64,000 nucleotides of DNA from an uncultured Flavobacteriaceae bacterium. Lineage in GTDB: Bacteria; Bacteroidota; Bacteroidia; Flavobacteriales; Flavobacteriaceae. The position numbers and the translations under genes were made by a program. This document shows, in pieces, positions 19,670 through 28,995 of the stretch (position 1 is its first letter; every line of letters starts with the position of its first letter). The DNA lies in NCBI GenBank assembly GCA_943789305.1, contig CALSTP010000001.1, forward strand, positions 36,078-100,077, read 5' to 3'. The notes below the pieces were generated by a model, which worked only from the letters and a program-made list of their open reading frames with translations, had not been told where the DNA came from and made no database searches.

Positions 19670-21031
19670 TCATGCAAATAAAAGTGCAACAACTTCTTCA
19701 ATTTTGGTTAGAGATAATAAATGGACTCCTGTGTCATTGAATTTATTTTTTATTCCTTTGGAGGTAACTATGGTTTCAAAACCAAGTTTTTTGGACTCCG
19801 AAATCCGTTGATCCAATTTGGATACAGGGCGTAATTCTCCAGAAAGTCCAATTTCTGCTGAAAAACAAATTTCTTTGGGGAGAGCTATGTCGTGATAACT
19901 TGATAAAACAGCTGCAACCACAGCAAGATCAATTGCAGGATCTTCGCTACTTATTCCACCCGTAATATTTAAGAAAACATCTTTAGTTCCTAATTGAAAC
20001 CCTGCTCTTTTTTCGAGTACAGCCAACAACATATTGAGTCTTTTGGTATTAAATCCTGTAGTGCTTCTTTGAGGTGTTCCATAAACTGCTGTACTAACCA
20101 AGGCTTGAACTTCAATCATTAGAGGGCGAACACCTTGAATTGTAGCGGCAATTGCATGACCACTCATTTCTCGATTGGTTTGAGAAATTAATAGCTCACT
20201 AGGGTTTGTTACAATTCTCAGTCCATTGGATAACATTTCATAGATTCCGATTTCATCGGTGGATCCAAAGCGATTTTTTTGAGCTCTTATGATTCTGTAA
20301 AGATGATTTCGATCTCCTTCAAAATGAAGAACTGTATCTACCATATGTTCTAAAACTTTTGGTCCAGCAATAGTTCCGTCTTTGGTTATGTGGCCAACCA
20401 AAATAACAGGAGTTTGGGTTTTTTTAGCATACTGAATTAGCTCTGAGCTACATTCTTTAATTTGAGAAACACTTCCTGAACTACTTTCGATATATTGTGT
20501 TTGTAAGGTTTGAATGGAGTCAATGATAACAATATCTGGATCAAGTAATTCGATTTGTTTGAATATTTTTTGTGTTACAGTTTCGCTCAACACATAACAA
20601 TTTGCGTTTTGTAAATCGATTCGTTCAGCTCTTAATTTGATTTGTTTTTGACTTTCTTCTCCGGAAACATAAAGTACTTTTCCTTCAATTTGAAGTGAAA
20701 TTTGTAGTAATAATGTAGATTTTCCTATTCCTGGTTCACCTCCTAAAAGTGTTATTGACCCAGGAACAAGCCCCCCTCCCATCACTCTGTTTAGCTCAGA
20801 GTCATTTGTCGAAATTCTAGGCTCTTTATCGGTGTCAATTTCTTGAATTCTCACCGGATGAGTTCCTTTTGCATTAGTGGATTTTGACTCTACCCATCCT
20901 TTTCTCTCTTTTTTTTCTATGACCTCTTCAACAAGGGTATTCCATTCTTTGCATCCGTTGCACTGACCTTGCCATTTGGAATGTGGAGTTCCACACTTTT
21001 GACAAAAAAAAGTTGTTTTTACTTTAGTCAT
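19670..21031 (-). CDS. radA: DNA repair protein RadA
   Basis: RadA is a RecA-like ATPase that drives branch migration at recombination intermediates. The 453-residue protein has the N-terminal zinc finger CQKCGTPHSKWQGQCNGC, Walker A GGEPGIGKST near residue 95, the Walker B strand DIVIIDSIQTLQ, the family hallmark KNRFGSTDEIG, and a C-terminal Lon-like domain with FLNITGGISSEDPAIDLA and FSAEIGLSGELRPV. All are intact. It is 9 bases downstream of the esterase-like gene and belongs to the panC-led minus-strand train. Confidence 0.96.
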   Translation of the reverse strand: MTKVKTTFFCQKCGTPHSKWQGQCNGCKEWNTLVEEVIEKKERKGWVESKSTNAKGTHPVRIQEIDTDKEPRISTNDSELNRVMGGGLVPGSITLLGGEPGIGKSTLLLQISLQIEGKVLYVSGEESQKQIKLRAERIDLQNANCYVLSETVTQKIFKQIELLDPDIVIIDSIQTLQTQYIESSSGSVSQIKECSSELIQYAKKTQTPVILVGHITKDGTIAGPKVLEHMVDTVLHFEGDRNHLYRIIRAQKNRFGSTDEIGIYEMLSNGLRIVTNPSELLISQTNREMSGHAIAATIQGVRPLMIEVQALVSTAVYGTPQRSTTGFNTKRLNMLLAVLEKRAGFQLGTKDVFLNITGGISSEDPAIDLAVVAAVLSSYHDIALPKEICFSAEIGLSGELRPVSKLDQRISESKKLGFETIVTSKGIKNKFNDTGVHLLSLTKIEEVVALLFA

Positions 21032-21040
21032 TGTAGAGAA

Positions 21041-22174
21041 TTATTTAAGTAATTCAATTTTATTTAAAACTAGTTCTTTTGTTATGAAGTCAATTGGTTC
21101 TAGGGTGTACGCACTTTCATAATTTTTAAGTGCTTTTTTATAGTTTTCCAAAATTTCATAACCCAAACCATTAAAGTAGTAACCCATCATGGTTGTTGGA
21201 TAATCTTGAAGTGCTAATTCTCCTAGGACAAAAAGCGATTCTGCATCAGCTTTTTTTTGAGCAGCAGCAAAAACAGCCATTACATCATTAAGAATATATT
21301 TTTTTTGAATTCCAAGTTCACGATATATTCTCTGGTATTTGTTTATCAAGAAGACGTGAGGAGGTTGGTTTTCTTTTAAAATTTTTTCTTTGTACACTTT
21401 TGGACTTATAGGTTGGTAAACTCTAAAAATATTTTCTAATGCAACAGGAATAGAATACATAGGCGAAGAAAATTCATCCGGATCTGCTAACACATCATTG
21501 GTTAGATGAAACTTTGAATTTTCTACTTTTTTTAGTTCATCACTAAAAATATAAGTATTGTTTTTTTGTCTTTTTGGAAGGTTTTCTGAATTTGAAAGAT
21601 AATAGCTTATATCCTTTTTGACCGTTGTTGTTTTTGCAATTATAGGATCGATTATTGAACCTGTTAATTCTGGTGTTATGGCTATGTATGCTGAAAATAT
21701 AGGGTTATTATCCAGTAAAAAGAAGTTTATGAAATTACCCAATTTATTTTTTCCAAGGATCACTTTTAATTTGGAAATATTGTATTGCGATTGAAGACGT
21801 TGTACGATGTCAGATATAATAAATTGCTTAAAATTCGATCCGCGGGAACTTAGCTGACCTGAATTTTTATTGATTTCTGAATCTCTTTTAACTTGAGCAG
21901 AACCTTCTTGGCGTATTCCAACAACAATCGATTTTGGCATATATCCAATTTTAGAAAGAAATTTAACATTACTTACCGTAAGGTTAAACAAATCATTACC
22001 CTCTAAAACTACGATTAAAGGCATAGGATCAATCAATTCGCTATCTGCTTCTGGGACATATAAGTCAATTGTTCTTACTTTTCTAAGAAAAGTAGATTCA
22101 ATGTTTTCTGTTGTAATTTGAGCTTTGACATCAAAACAAAATAAGACCGTCAAAATTAAAAATAGATTTTTCAT
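21041..22174 (-). CDS. Exported esterase-fold protein with TPR tail, catalytic residues lost
   Basis: The 377-residue protein has a signal peptide (MKNLFLILTVLFCFDVKAQ), an esterase-D-like alpha/beta hydrolase region (RTIDLYVPEADSEL, PLIVVLEGNDLF, GYMPKSIVVGI) and a C-terminal helical part with tetratricopeptide-like repeats (VLGELALQDYPTTMMGYYFNGLGYE, about residues 320-370, given in part). Active relatives I know have GHSLTANF at the nucleophile elbow; here positions 141-147 read GKNKLGN, with no serine. The region that normally holds the catalytic histidine (HYS before IPKAL) reads DEFSSPMYSIPVAL, also without histidine. I infer a non-catalytic binding protein. It is the third gene after panD. 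Confidence 0.72.
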   Translation of the reverse strand: MKNLFLILTVLFCFDVKAQITTENIESTFLRKVRTIDLYVPEADSELIDPMPLIVVLEGNDLFNLTVSNVKFLSKIGYMPKSIVVGIRQEGSAQVKRDSEINKNSGQLSSRGSNFKQFIISDIVQRLQSQYNISKLKVILGKNKLGNFINFFLLDNNPIFSAYIAITPELTGSIIDPIIAKTTTVKKDISYYLSNSENLPKRQKNNTYIFSDELKKVENSKFHLTNDVLADPDEFSSPMYSIPVALENIFRVYQPISPKVYKEKILKENQPPHVFLINKYQRIYRELGIQKKYILNDVMAVFAAAQKKADAESLFVLGELALQDYPTTMMGYYFNGLGYEILENYKKALKNYESAYTLEPIDFITKELVLNKIELLK

Positions 22175-22207
22175 AAAGAAAGAACAATCAGTGTAGGTCT
22201 AATATAC

Positions 22208-23176
22208 TTACTTTTTTCTGTTTATTAGAGGTAAAATGAAAAATGAAAGACTTCCAAAAACAATAACCATTACTGTTTGAGCAGTCCACATAATCCATCC
22301 AAAAGCAAGACTAGATTCTTTTGAAATCCCATAACTTATTAATACTAGAGAAACCGAAAAAGGATAAACCCCTATTCCTCCGTTTGTAGCTGAAATGGTA
22401 ATAGCACCAACAATAAAGCCAATCAATAAGGCTTCAAAAGGAAGGTCAAGGGTTTCAGGAAAAGCCAATTTAACAACATAAAACATCAAAATATATATGC
22501 TCCAGATTAGAAAGGTATGGAATAAATAAGCCCATTTTTTTGGCATTTTCACTAGAGTTAGAATCCCCTCTATGAGTCCCTCAATCAAGCCAAGTATTTT
22601 TTTCGCAAAAACAGAATTGGATTTTTTAAGTTTTTTAACCAGAATCCAGAGGGAAAACCCTATTAGTATAATGGAAAAAAACAAAGTGGTTGGATTAAAA
22701 TATTGCTTTTCTAGGAACGATACAATAAATTCAAATTGAAGTAATAAGGCAATACCGATAACGATAAATAACATGATGAGATCTACCATTCTTTCGGCGA
22801 TTACAGTACCAAAACTTTTTTCAAAGGGGATACCTTCATAGGTTTTCATTACTGTGGCTCTAAAAAACTCCCCAGATCTTGGGACACCAAGATTAGCAAT
22901 GTAGGTAATGAAAATAGCTAAAATATTATTGATCAGCCTTGGGCGATACCCCATTGGGTGTAACATAAAATTCCATCGATACGCCCTTGACAAGTGACTG
23001 ATTAGGCCTAAGCAAAGAGATAAAAAAACAAAACGATAATCAGCATTTTTTACTGCTTGATAGATTTTTTCCCGATCTGATGCGGTTGTGTCTTTGATTG
23101 AAAGATAAATGAAAAGAACCCCAATTAGTAACGGGAAAAGGATTTTGAAAAATTTTACAAGTTTCTGTTTTTTCAA
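22208..23176 (-). CDS. Flippase-like integral membrane protein (LPG synthase TM-domain family, UPF0104)
   Basis: The 322-residue protein has about eight hydrophobic helices and the family phrases LSLCLGLISHLSRAYRWNFML, YIANLGVPRSGEFFRATVM (given in part) and GFIVGAITISATNGGIGVYP. These match the transmembrane domain shared with lysyl-phosphatidylglycerol synthases but the catalytic soluble domain is absent, so a lipid translocation role is inferred rather than lipid aminoacylation. It starts 2 bases after panD, strongly suggesting one transcript. A conserved pairing with pantothenate genes is common in flavobacteria, without a known reason. Confidence 0.85.
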   Translation of the reverse strand: MKKQKLVKFFKILFPLLIGVLFIYLSIKDTTASDREKIYQAVKNADYRFVFLSLCLGLISHLSRAYRWNFMLHPMGYRPRLINNILAIFITYIANLGVPRSGEFFRATVMKTYEGIPFEKSFGTVIAERMVDLIMLFIVIGIALLLQFEFIVSFLEKQYFNPTTLFFSIILIGFSLWILVKKLKKSNSVFAKKILGLIEGLIEGILTLVKMPKKWAYLFHTFLIWSIYILMFYVVKLAFPETLDLPFEALLIGFIVGAITISATNGGIGVYPFSVSLVLISYGISKESSLAFGWIMWTAQTVMVIVFGSLSFFILPLINRKK

Positions 23177-23178
23177 TA

Positions 23179-23529
23179 CTACTGTAATAAGTTGGTTTTT
23201 TCGTTTGGAAATAAAAGTATTGGATTGTACTCTTTTGCTTTTTCGAAAGCGACGAGACAGTAGCTTATGATAATTATAACATCTCCTTTTTGAACTTTTC
23301 GAGCTGCTGGACCATTTAAAGTAATTTCACCCGTATTTTTTTCACCTTCAATCACATAGGTTTCAAGGCGTTCACCATTATTGATGTTTACAATTTGTAC
23401 TTTTTCTCCTGGGACGAGATTTGCAGCTTCAATGAGTGAACGGTCAATTGTAATACTTCCAATGTAATTCAGGTCAGCACCGGTTACAGTTACTCTATGG
23501 ATTTTAGATTTTAAGATTTCTATTTGCAT
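23179..23529 (-). CDS. panD: Aspartate 1-decarboxylase proenzyme
   Basis: PanD decarboxylates L-aspartate to beta-alanine for pantothenate and CoA synthesis. The 116-residue proenzyme is cleaved at Gly24-Ser25 in [10 protein letters not shown], which forms the pyruvoyl group; the site is intact. Other family segments are [42 protein letters not shown] and GDVIIIISY. It follows panC after 12 bases, so the two enzymes whose products meet in pantothenate are co-expressed. Confidence 0.96.
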   Translation of the reverse strand: MQIEILKSKIHRVTVTGADLNYIGSITIDRSLIEAANLVPGEKVQIVNINNGERLETYVIEGEKNTGEITLNGPAARKVQKGDVIIIISYCLVAFEKAKEYNPILLFPNEKTNLLQ

Positions 23530-23541
23530 TGCGCAAAGATA

Positions 23542-24378
23542 TTAAAATTTAATATTGTCAATTAAACGGATATCACCCAATTTGACTGCTATAAAAGCTC
23601 TGTTTTTTGTGCCATTTAGCACGCTTATTTTTTGAAGTGACTCGGTGTCTGCGATTGTAAAATACTCCAATTCAAATTCTGGATGGAGTTTAAAAAAATC
23701 TATGATCCATGATTCAATTTGAGCGGGGCTATATTTTTCTTTAAGTGCCAGTGCTTTTTGGAGTGTTTGATAGATTATAGGAGCCATTGCACGATGTTTT
23801 GGGTTCAAGAGTTTATTTCTCGAACTCATTGCCAATCCATCAGAATGGCGAATAATTGGACAAGGAATTATTTTAACTGGAATTTTTTCTTTTTCTACTA
23901 GAGCAGTCACAATTTTTAATTGTTGAAAATCTTTTTCTCCAAAATATGCTGAAGTAGGCTCAAGTACTTCAAAAAGTTTCTGCACAATTGTTGCAACACC
24001 TTGAAAATGCCCTTTTCTATTTGCTCCTTCCATAGTTGATTCAAGAGGCCCAAAATTAAAGGGTTTTGCTTTTATGGATTCTAAATATAGATCAGAAGCA
24101 CTGGGTGCATACACCCATATTTTACCTTTTAACTTTTCAAGTTTTTGAAGATCGGACTCAAGTGTTTTTGGGTAATTTTCTAGATCATTAGGATTGTCAA
24201 ATTGCGTAGGGTTCACAAAAATTGAAACCAATACAAGTTCATTATCTTCAAGTGCTTTTTTTACGAGCATTATATGACCTTCATGAAGGGCTCCCATTGT
24301 TGGTACAAAACCGGTAGATTTTGCTAGAATCTTATTTTTTGACGCCTTAAGTTCGTTTTTGTGGTAAAAAACCTTCAT
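23542..24378 (-). CDS. panC: Pantothenate synthetase
   Basis: PanC joins pantoate to the beta-alanine produced by PanD, using ATP. The 278-residue protein has the nucleotide-binding PTMGALHEGHIMLV near residue 26, SIFVNPTQF, YFGEKDFQQL, and the KMSKS-like SSRNKLL. The first gene of the minus-strand train, it starts 102 bases from the divergent glycogen synthase gene. No panB is visible in the window. Confidence 0.96.
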   Translation of the reverse strand: MKVFYHKNELKASKNKILAKSTGFVPTMGALHEGHIMLVKKALEDNELVLVSIFVNPTQFDNPNDLENYPKTLESDLQKLEKLKGKIWVYAPSASDLYLESIKAKPFNFGPLESTMEGANRKGHFQGVATIVQKLFEVLEPTSAYFGEKDFQQLKIVTALVEKEKIPVKIIPCPIIRHSDGLAMSSRNKLLNPKHRAMAPIIYQTLQKALALKEKYSPAQIESWIIDFFKLHPEFELEYFTIADTESLQKISVLNGTKNRAFIAVKLGDIRLIDNIKF

Positions 24379-24437
24379 TTACGAAAAGATTTACATGCTA
24401 AAAGTACTGTTTTTTCTAATGAACGGAAGAATTTTTG

Positions 24438-24445
24438 TAATTTTG
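24438..24445 (+). promoter_or_regulatory. Candidate -7 promoter element of glycogen synthase gene
   Basis: TAATTTTG fits the Bacteroidota -7 consensus TAnnTTTG and lies 35 bases before the glycogen synthase ATG in the 102-base divergent spacer with panC. No convincing -33 TTTG is seen at the expected distance, so the call rests on one box. Confidence 0.45.
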
Positions 24446-24480
24446 CTAAACTTTCTATGATAGGAAGCTAAAATCGTTTT

Positions 24481-25284
24481 ATGCAAAACAAGAAAGTTTT
24501 AATAATTTCTTCTGAGGTTACTCCATATTTACCTCAGACAGATCAGGCAGTTAATTCGTTCCAAATCCCAAAAACCATCAATGATGCCGGAGGTCAAATA
24601 AGAATATTTATGCCCCGTTATGGAATGATAAACGAGCGGAGGCATCAGTTGCACGAAGTCATTCGATTATCAGGAATGAATATGGTTATTAACGATATGG
24701 ATATGCCCCTGATTATAAAAGTTGCTTCTATCCCCAAAGAACGTATGCAAGTTTATTTTATAGATAACGAAGAATATTTCAAAAGAAAGGCGATGCTTAA
24801 GGACGAAGTTGGAAATTTATTTTCTGATAACGACGAGCGAATGATTTTCTTCACCAAAGGGGTTATCGAAACGGTTAAAAAATTGAACTGGTCTCCTGAC
24901 ATCATTCATCTTCACGGATGGTTTACTTCATTGTTCCCATTGTATATGAAAACCTATTTTGCAGAAGACCCCATTTTTGAAACCAGTAAAATCATTACAT
25001 CAATTTATCCAAAGGATTTTGAAGGTGAAATTTCTTCAGATTTTGAAAATAAAGTTGCATTCGATAATGTTGGTGAAGAAGAAAGAAGTCCATTAAAGAA
25101 ATCAACCTATGAAAATTTAATCGGCCTAGCGGTTAATTTTTCAGACGGAGTTGTTCTTTCAGGAGAGTCAATTCCTGAAAGTATTTTGTCAAATATCGAC
25201 ACTAAAAAAATTCCTGCCTTAACGTACGAAGACAGCTTAAAGGAAAATGCCTATGTAGATTTTTTTAATAATAAAATTATTTAA
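24481..25284 (+). CDS. Glycogen/starch synthase, GT5 N-terminal catalytic-domain form
   Basis: The 267-residue protein matches the N-terminal Rossmann domain of ADP-glucose glycogen synthase: SSEVTPYL, RIFMPRYGMINERRHQLHEV (in part), WSPDIIHLHGWFTSLFPLYM. It lacks the C-terminal nucleotide-sugar domain with KTGGL-type motifs. Short stand-alone proteins of this kind are regular in flavobacteria upstream of a DUF4270 gene and glmS, so it is not a truncation. Whether it makes glucan is unknown; a sugar-binding or regulatory role is possible. It is divergent from panC and 6 bases before the lipoprotein gene. Confidence 0.85.
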   Translation: MQNKKVLIISSEVTPYLPQTDQAVNSFQIPKTINDAGGQIRIFMPRYGMINERRHQLHEVIRLSGMNMVINDMDMPLIIKVASIPKERMQVYFIDNEEYFKRKAMLKDEVGNLFSDNDERMIFFTKGVIETVKKLNWSPDIIHLHGWFTSLFPLYMKTYFAEDPIFETSKIITSIYPKDFEGEISSDFENKVAFDNVGEEERSPLKKSTYENLIGLAVNFSDGVVLSGESIPESILSNIDTKKIPALTYEDSLKENAYVDFFNNKII

Positions 25285-25290
25285 AACCCC

Positions 25291-27135
25291 ATGAAACTTA
25301 AGGCACCTAAACTGAGGAATGATTTTTTCTTTCTCTTACTTTCGATTATTTTTCTTTCTTGTAACAAAGATTTTAATACAGTAGGATATGATTTAATTTC
25401 TACAAATGCCTTTGAAACTGACAAGATTAAACTACCAGTTTTTTCTTATCAAAAAGAATCTCTTACCGATATTCAAACAAATGGCTTACCCATTCAACAA
25501 TTAGGAACAATTGACGTTCCAAACGTAGGGAGGTCATCTGCTTACATTGTTTCTCAACTCAGTTTACCTCCCACTAATTTCTTTGGTCTGTATACTTCAG
25601 AAGACGAATTAGGGGATGAAAATAACGTAAACGCAATACCAGAAAATGAACAAGTAACTTCAGTTTATTTAGAGATACCATTTCTTAACAACGTTCGAGA
25701 CCAGGATGGTGACGGTGTAATCGATAGTTTGGATGCAGATCCATTTTCTATAACCAGCGATAGTGACGGAGATAGCATAACAGATGCTGTAGAAACTCAA
25801 AATGGTACAAACCCGCTCAGTCAAGATTCTGATGGTGATGGAATTCTTGATTCTGAAGACACCGATAATTCAGGCTATCAACCAGAAAATAGAGAATATG
25901 ATGTTGATTCTATTTTTGGAAACAAAAACGCAACGTTTAATTTAAAGGTAGAAGAACTTACATACTTCCTGAATACATTAAACCCCGAACAAAATTTTGA
26001 ATCTTTTCAATCGTATTTTACTTCTCGCGATTTTTATGAAGAAGGTTTTGTAGGGGAAATCTTGTTTGACGACACTTATCAGCTGGATTTTAATGAATTA
26101 CGAATAAACTATAAAGAAGACGATCCCGAAACGGATATTGACGAGACTACACAGGTTGAAACCAGGCGTTCACCTCGTATTAGAATACCTTTGGACACAA
26201 ATTTTTTTCAAAGTCGTTTCATCGATATTGAAGGCTCAGATTATTTGTCATCCTCCAGTCAGTTTAAAGAATACATGCGCGGAATATACATCCGTATGGA
26301 AAACCCATCTGATGATCTTTATATGCTACTCAATTTTGCACAGGCCAATATTCTAGTAAATTATGAATACGATCAATATAATGATAATGGTACACCAGAC
26401 GACAATTCGGATTTTTCTATAGATAAAGTTGAGCGTAATTTCATCTTAACCCCAAGTATAACAATTAATCATTTAGAAAATTCTGGATTTAATCCAGAGA
26501 TAACCCAAGCTATTAATCAAACTGAAGGCTCGGGTAAAATTTTTTCTAAAGGGGGAATAGGACTTATTTCATCTATTGAATTATTTGGGAAACACTCTGA
26601 TGGTTCTGCAGATACTAAACTTCAAGAACTTCGTGAAAATAACTGGCTGGTTAATGAAGCAAATTTAGTGTTTTACGTCGATCCAGCATCTGTAAGTAAC
26701 TGGACACCTGAAAATCCAATTGCAAATCGATTGTATTTATACAACAAAAGAGATACAGCTCCTTTATTAGATTACTTTTCTGACTTAACTTCGGATATTA
26801 CAAAAACGAATGCTGGAAAAATTAATCATGGGGGAATACTTGAATATAAAGATGACGGCACACCATATCGTTATAAATTTAGAATAACACAACACATCAA
26901 CAACCTCTTACGAAAAGATTCTACCAACATAGCTTTAGGTTTGGTTGTTGCAGCAGACATTAATGATTACAGCACTATAAAGGCTCGATCTATAGATGAA
27001 GGCAAAGAGATTTTATATCCTACAACTTCTGTTTTAAATCCATTGAGCTCAGTTTTGATAGGCTCTCATCCAGCAGAAGGCTTAGAAGATCTTAAATTAG
27101 AATTAGAGTTAATTTACACTGATTTTTCAAACTAA
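25291..27135 (+). CDS. DUF4270 lipoprotein with acidic calcium-binding-type repeats
   Basis: The 614-residue protein has a lipoprotein signal (FFFLLLSIIFLSC, cysteine near 25) and the DUF4270 family body, beginning KDFNTVGYDLI and ending in beta-rich sequence. At about residues 146-200 there is an acidic insertion with repeated DxDGDGxxD units (DQDGDGVIDSLD, DSDGDSITDAVE, DSDGDGILDSED), the thrombospondin type-3-like pattern that binds calcium. It is expected on the cell surface or outer membrane. Function of the family is not known; its conserved place between glycogen synthase and glmS suggests an envelope or carbohydrate link. Confidence 0.88.
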   Translation: MKLKAPKLRNDFFFLLLSIIFLSCNKDFNTVGYDLISTNAFETDKIKLPVFSYQKESLTDIQTNGLPIQQLGTIDVPNVGRSSAYIVSQLSLPPTNFFGLYTSEDELGDENNVNAIPENEQVTSVYLEIPFLNNVRDQDGDGVIDSLDADPFSITSDSDGDSITDAVETQNGTNPLSQDSDGDGILDSEDTDNSGYQPENREYDVDSIFGNKNATFNLKVEELTYFLNTLNPEQNFESFQSYFTSRDFYEEGFVGEILFDDTYQLDFNELRINYKEDDPETDIDETTQVETRRSPRIRIPLDTNFFQSRFIDIEGSDYLSSSSQFKEYMRGIYIRMENPSDDLYMLLNFAQANILVNYEYDQYNDNGTPDDNSDFSIDKVERNFILTPSITINHLENSGFNPEITQAINQTEGSGKIFSKGGIGLISSIELFGKHSDGSADTKLQELRENNWLVNEANLVFYVDPASVSNWTPENPIANRLYLYNKRDTAPLLDYFSDLTSDITKTNAGKINHGGILEYKDDGTPYRYKFRITQHINNLLRKDSTNIALGLVVAADINDYSTIKARSIDEGKEILYPTTSVLNPLSSVLIGSHPAEGLEDLKLELELIYTDFSN

Positions 27136-27147
27136 ATAACACAATTT

Positions 27148-28995
27148 ATGTGTGGAATAGTAGCTTATATCGGCCAACAACAGGCCTCCCCAATTATTAT
27201 CAAAGGCTTAAAAAGATTAGAATACCGAGGCTATGACAGTACAGGGATTTCTCTTTACGACGGCAACGAATTACACACAATTAAAACAACAGGTAAAGTA
27301 AGTGACCTTGAAGCTAAGTTTGAGATGCTTCCACCTATTACTGCTCAGGTTGGAATTGGTCATACACGATGGGCAACTCACGGTATCCCCAATGATGTAA
27401 ATGCACATCCTCAAAATTCAAATTCCAAAGATTTGGCTGTGGTTCACAACGGGATCATTGAAAATTATGCATCATTAAAAGAAGAGTTGATTCATAGGGG
27501 TTACCATTTTAATTCGGATACTGACACCGAGGTTTTGGTCAATCTTATTGAAGACGTTCAAAAAAAAGAAAAAGTAAAGCTTGGTAAAGCAGTGCAAATT
27601 GCATTATCACAAGTAATAGGAGCATATGCAATAGTAGTATTTGACAGAAAAAAACCAAACGAACTTATAGCGGCCAGACTTGGAAGCCCTTTGGCAATTG
27701 GTGTTGGGGGTGAAGAGTTTTTTGTTGCTTCAGATGCTACTCCCTTTCTAGAATATACTAAAAATGTAATTTATTTAGAAGAAGAACATTTAGCAATTAT
27801 TCGTTCTGATCGGGAGGTTTCTATTCGTAAAATTGCAAACGATAAAATAATTAAACCCTATGTAGAAGAGCTTCAAATGAGTTTGGAGAATATTCAAAAA
27901 GGAGGATTTGATTACTTCATGCTCAAAGAAATATTTGAACAGCCACAAGCAATAAAAGATACGCTAAGAGGGCGATTGCTTTCTGATGAAGGAGTAATAA
28001 ATCTTTCAAGTTTGCGAGAGCATGAAAACAAATTTTTAAAAGCCAAGCGCATATTAATTGTAGCTTGTGGTACATCATGGCATGCCGGATTGGTTGCAGA
28101 ATATCTTCTAGAAAAGTTTACTAGAATACCTGTTGAGGTAGAATATGCTTCTGAATTTAGATATCGAGATCCTATCATTTTCCCTGATGATATAATCATA
28201 GCCATTTCTCAATCTGGTGAAACTGCGGATACTCTTGCGGCAATTAAAATAGCAAAAGAACGCGGAGCCTTTGTTTTTGGAATATGTAATGTGGTAGGGT
28301 CATCCATTTCTAGATTAACAGACACAGGATGTTACACTCATGCTGGACCAGAAATTGGAGTAGCATCTACAAAGGCATTTACAACCCAAATTACGGTTTT
28401 ATCTCTTTTATCCCTCCATCTAGGAATGGTAAAAGGAACTCTTTCTCGTTCTAAATATCAACATCACCTTCTTGAATTGGAGTCTTTGCCCGAAAAGGTT
28501 GAACAAATTTTAAAGCAAGAAAATTTTATAAAAGAAGTGGCTTTTACGTTTAAAGAAGCAACCAATTGCATTTATCTAGGTAGAGGTTATAATTTCCCGG
28601 TTGCATTAGAAGGAGCCTTAAAATTAAAAGAGATTTCTTATATACATGCAGAGGGATACCCAGCGGCTGAAATGAAACATGGTCCAATTGCTTTGATTGA
28701 TGAACAAATGCCTGTGGTTGTAATTGCAACCAAAAAAGGGCATTACGATAAAGTTGTAAGTAATATTCAAGAAATAAAATCTCGAAAAGGACGAATTATA
28801 GCTGTTGTTAGTCAAGGTGATGTTCGTGTAAAAGAATTGTCAGACCACTGTATTGAAATTCCGGAATCATTAGAATGCTTTACCCCGATTTTAACAACAA
28901 TTCCATTACAGTTATTATCCTATTATATTGCTGTTCAAAGAGGCTGTAATGTCGACCAGCCCAGAAACTTGGCAAAATCAGTTACAGTGGAGTAG
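27148..28995 (+). CDS. glmS: Glutamine--fructose-6-phosphate aminotransferase (isomerizing)
   Basis: GlmS makes glucosamine-6-phosphate from fructose-6-phosphate and glutamine for peptidoglycan and LPS. The 615-residue enzyme starts MCGIVAYIG with the nucleophilic Cys2, has GIGHTRWATHG, HNGIIENY and SDTDTEVL in the glutaminase domain, and two SIS domains (ACGTSWHAG, SQSGETADTLAA, GRGYNFPVALEGALKLKE). The C-terminus is the usual QPRNLAKSVTVE. The 3' end is the site where Tn7-like transposons insert in many bacteria, and the region directly downstream here is a decayed repeat cluster. No glmS ribozyme is visible upstream; the gap to the lipoprotein gene is only 12 bases. Confidence 0.97.
   Translation: MCGIVAYIGQQQASPIIIKGLKRLEYRGYDSTGISLYDGNELHTIKTTGKVSDLEAKFEMLPPITAQVGIGHTRWATHGIPNDVNAHPQNSNSKDLAVVHNGIIENYASLKEELIHRGYHFNSDTDTEVLVNLIEDVQKKEKVKLGKAVQIALSQVIGAYAIVVFDRKKPNELIAARLGSPLAIGVGGEEFFVASDATPFLEYTKNVIYLEEEHLAIIRSDREVSIRKIANDKIIKPYVEELQMSLENIQKGGFDYFMLKEIFEQPQAIKDTLRGRLLSDEGVINLSSLREHENKFLKAKRILIVACGTSWHAGLVAEYLLEKFTRIPVEVEYASEFRYRDPIIFPDDIIIAISQSGETADTLAAIKIAKERGAFVFGICNVVGSSISRLTDTGCYTHAGPEIGVASTKAFTTQITVLSLLSLHLGMVKGTLSRSKYQHHLLELESLPEKVEQILKQENFIKEVAFTFKEATNCIYLGRGYNFPVALEGALKLKEISYIHAEGYPAAEMKHGPIALIDEQMPVVVIATKKGHYDKVVSNIQEIKSRKGRIIAVVSQGDVRVKELSDHCIEIPESLECFTPILTTIPLQLLSYYIAVQRGCNVDQPRNLAKSVTVE

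Noticed and set aside
25726..25892. Tandem DNA repeat in the DUF4270 gene
   Set aside because: The repeat is at protein level (acidic calcium-type units) and belongs to the coding sequence; DNA identity between units is low.
27136..27147. glmS ribozyme
   Set aside because: Only 12 bases separate glmS from the previous gene, which is far too short for the ribozyme.
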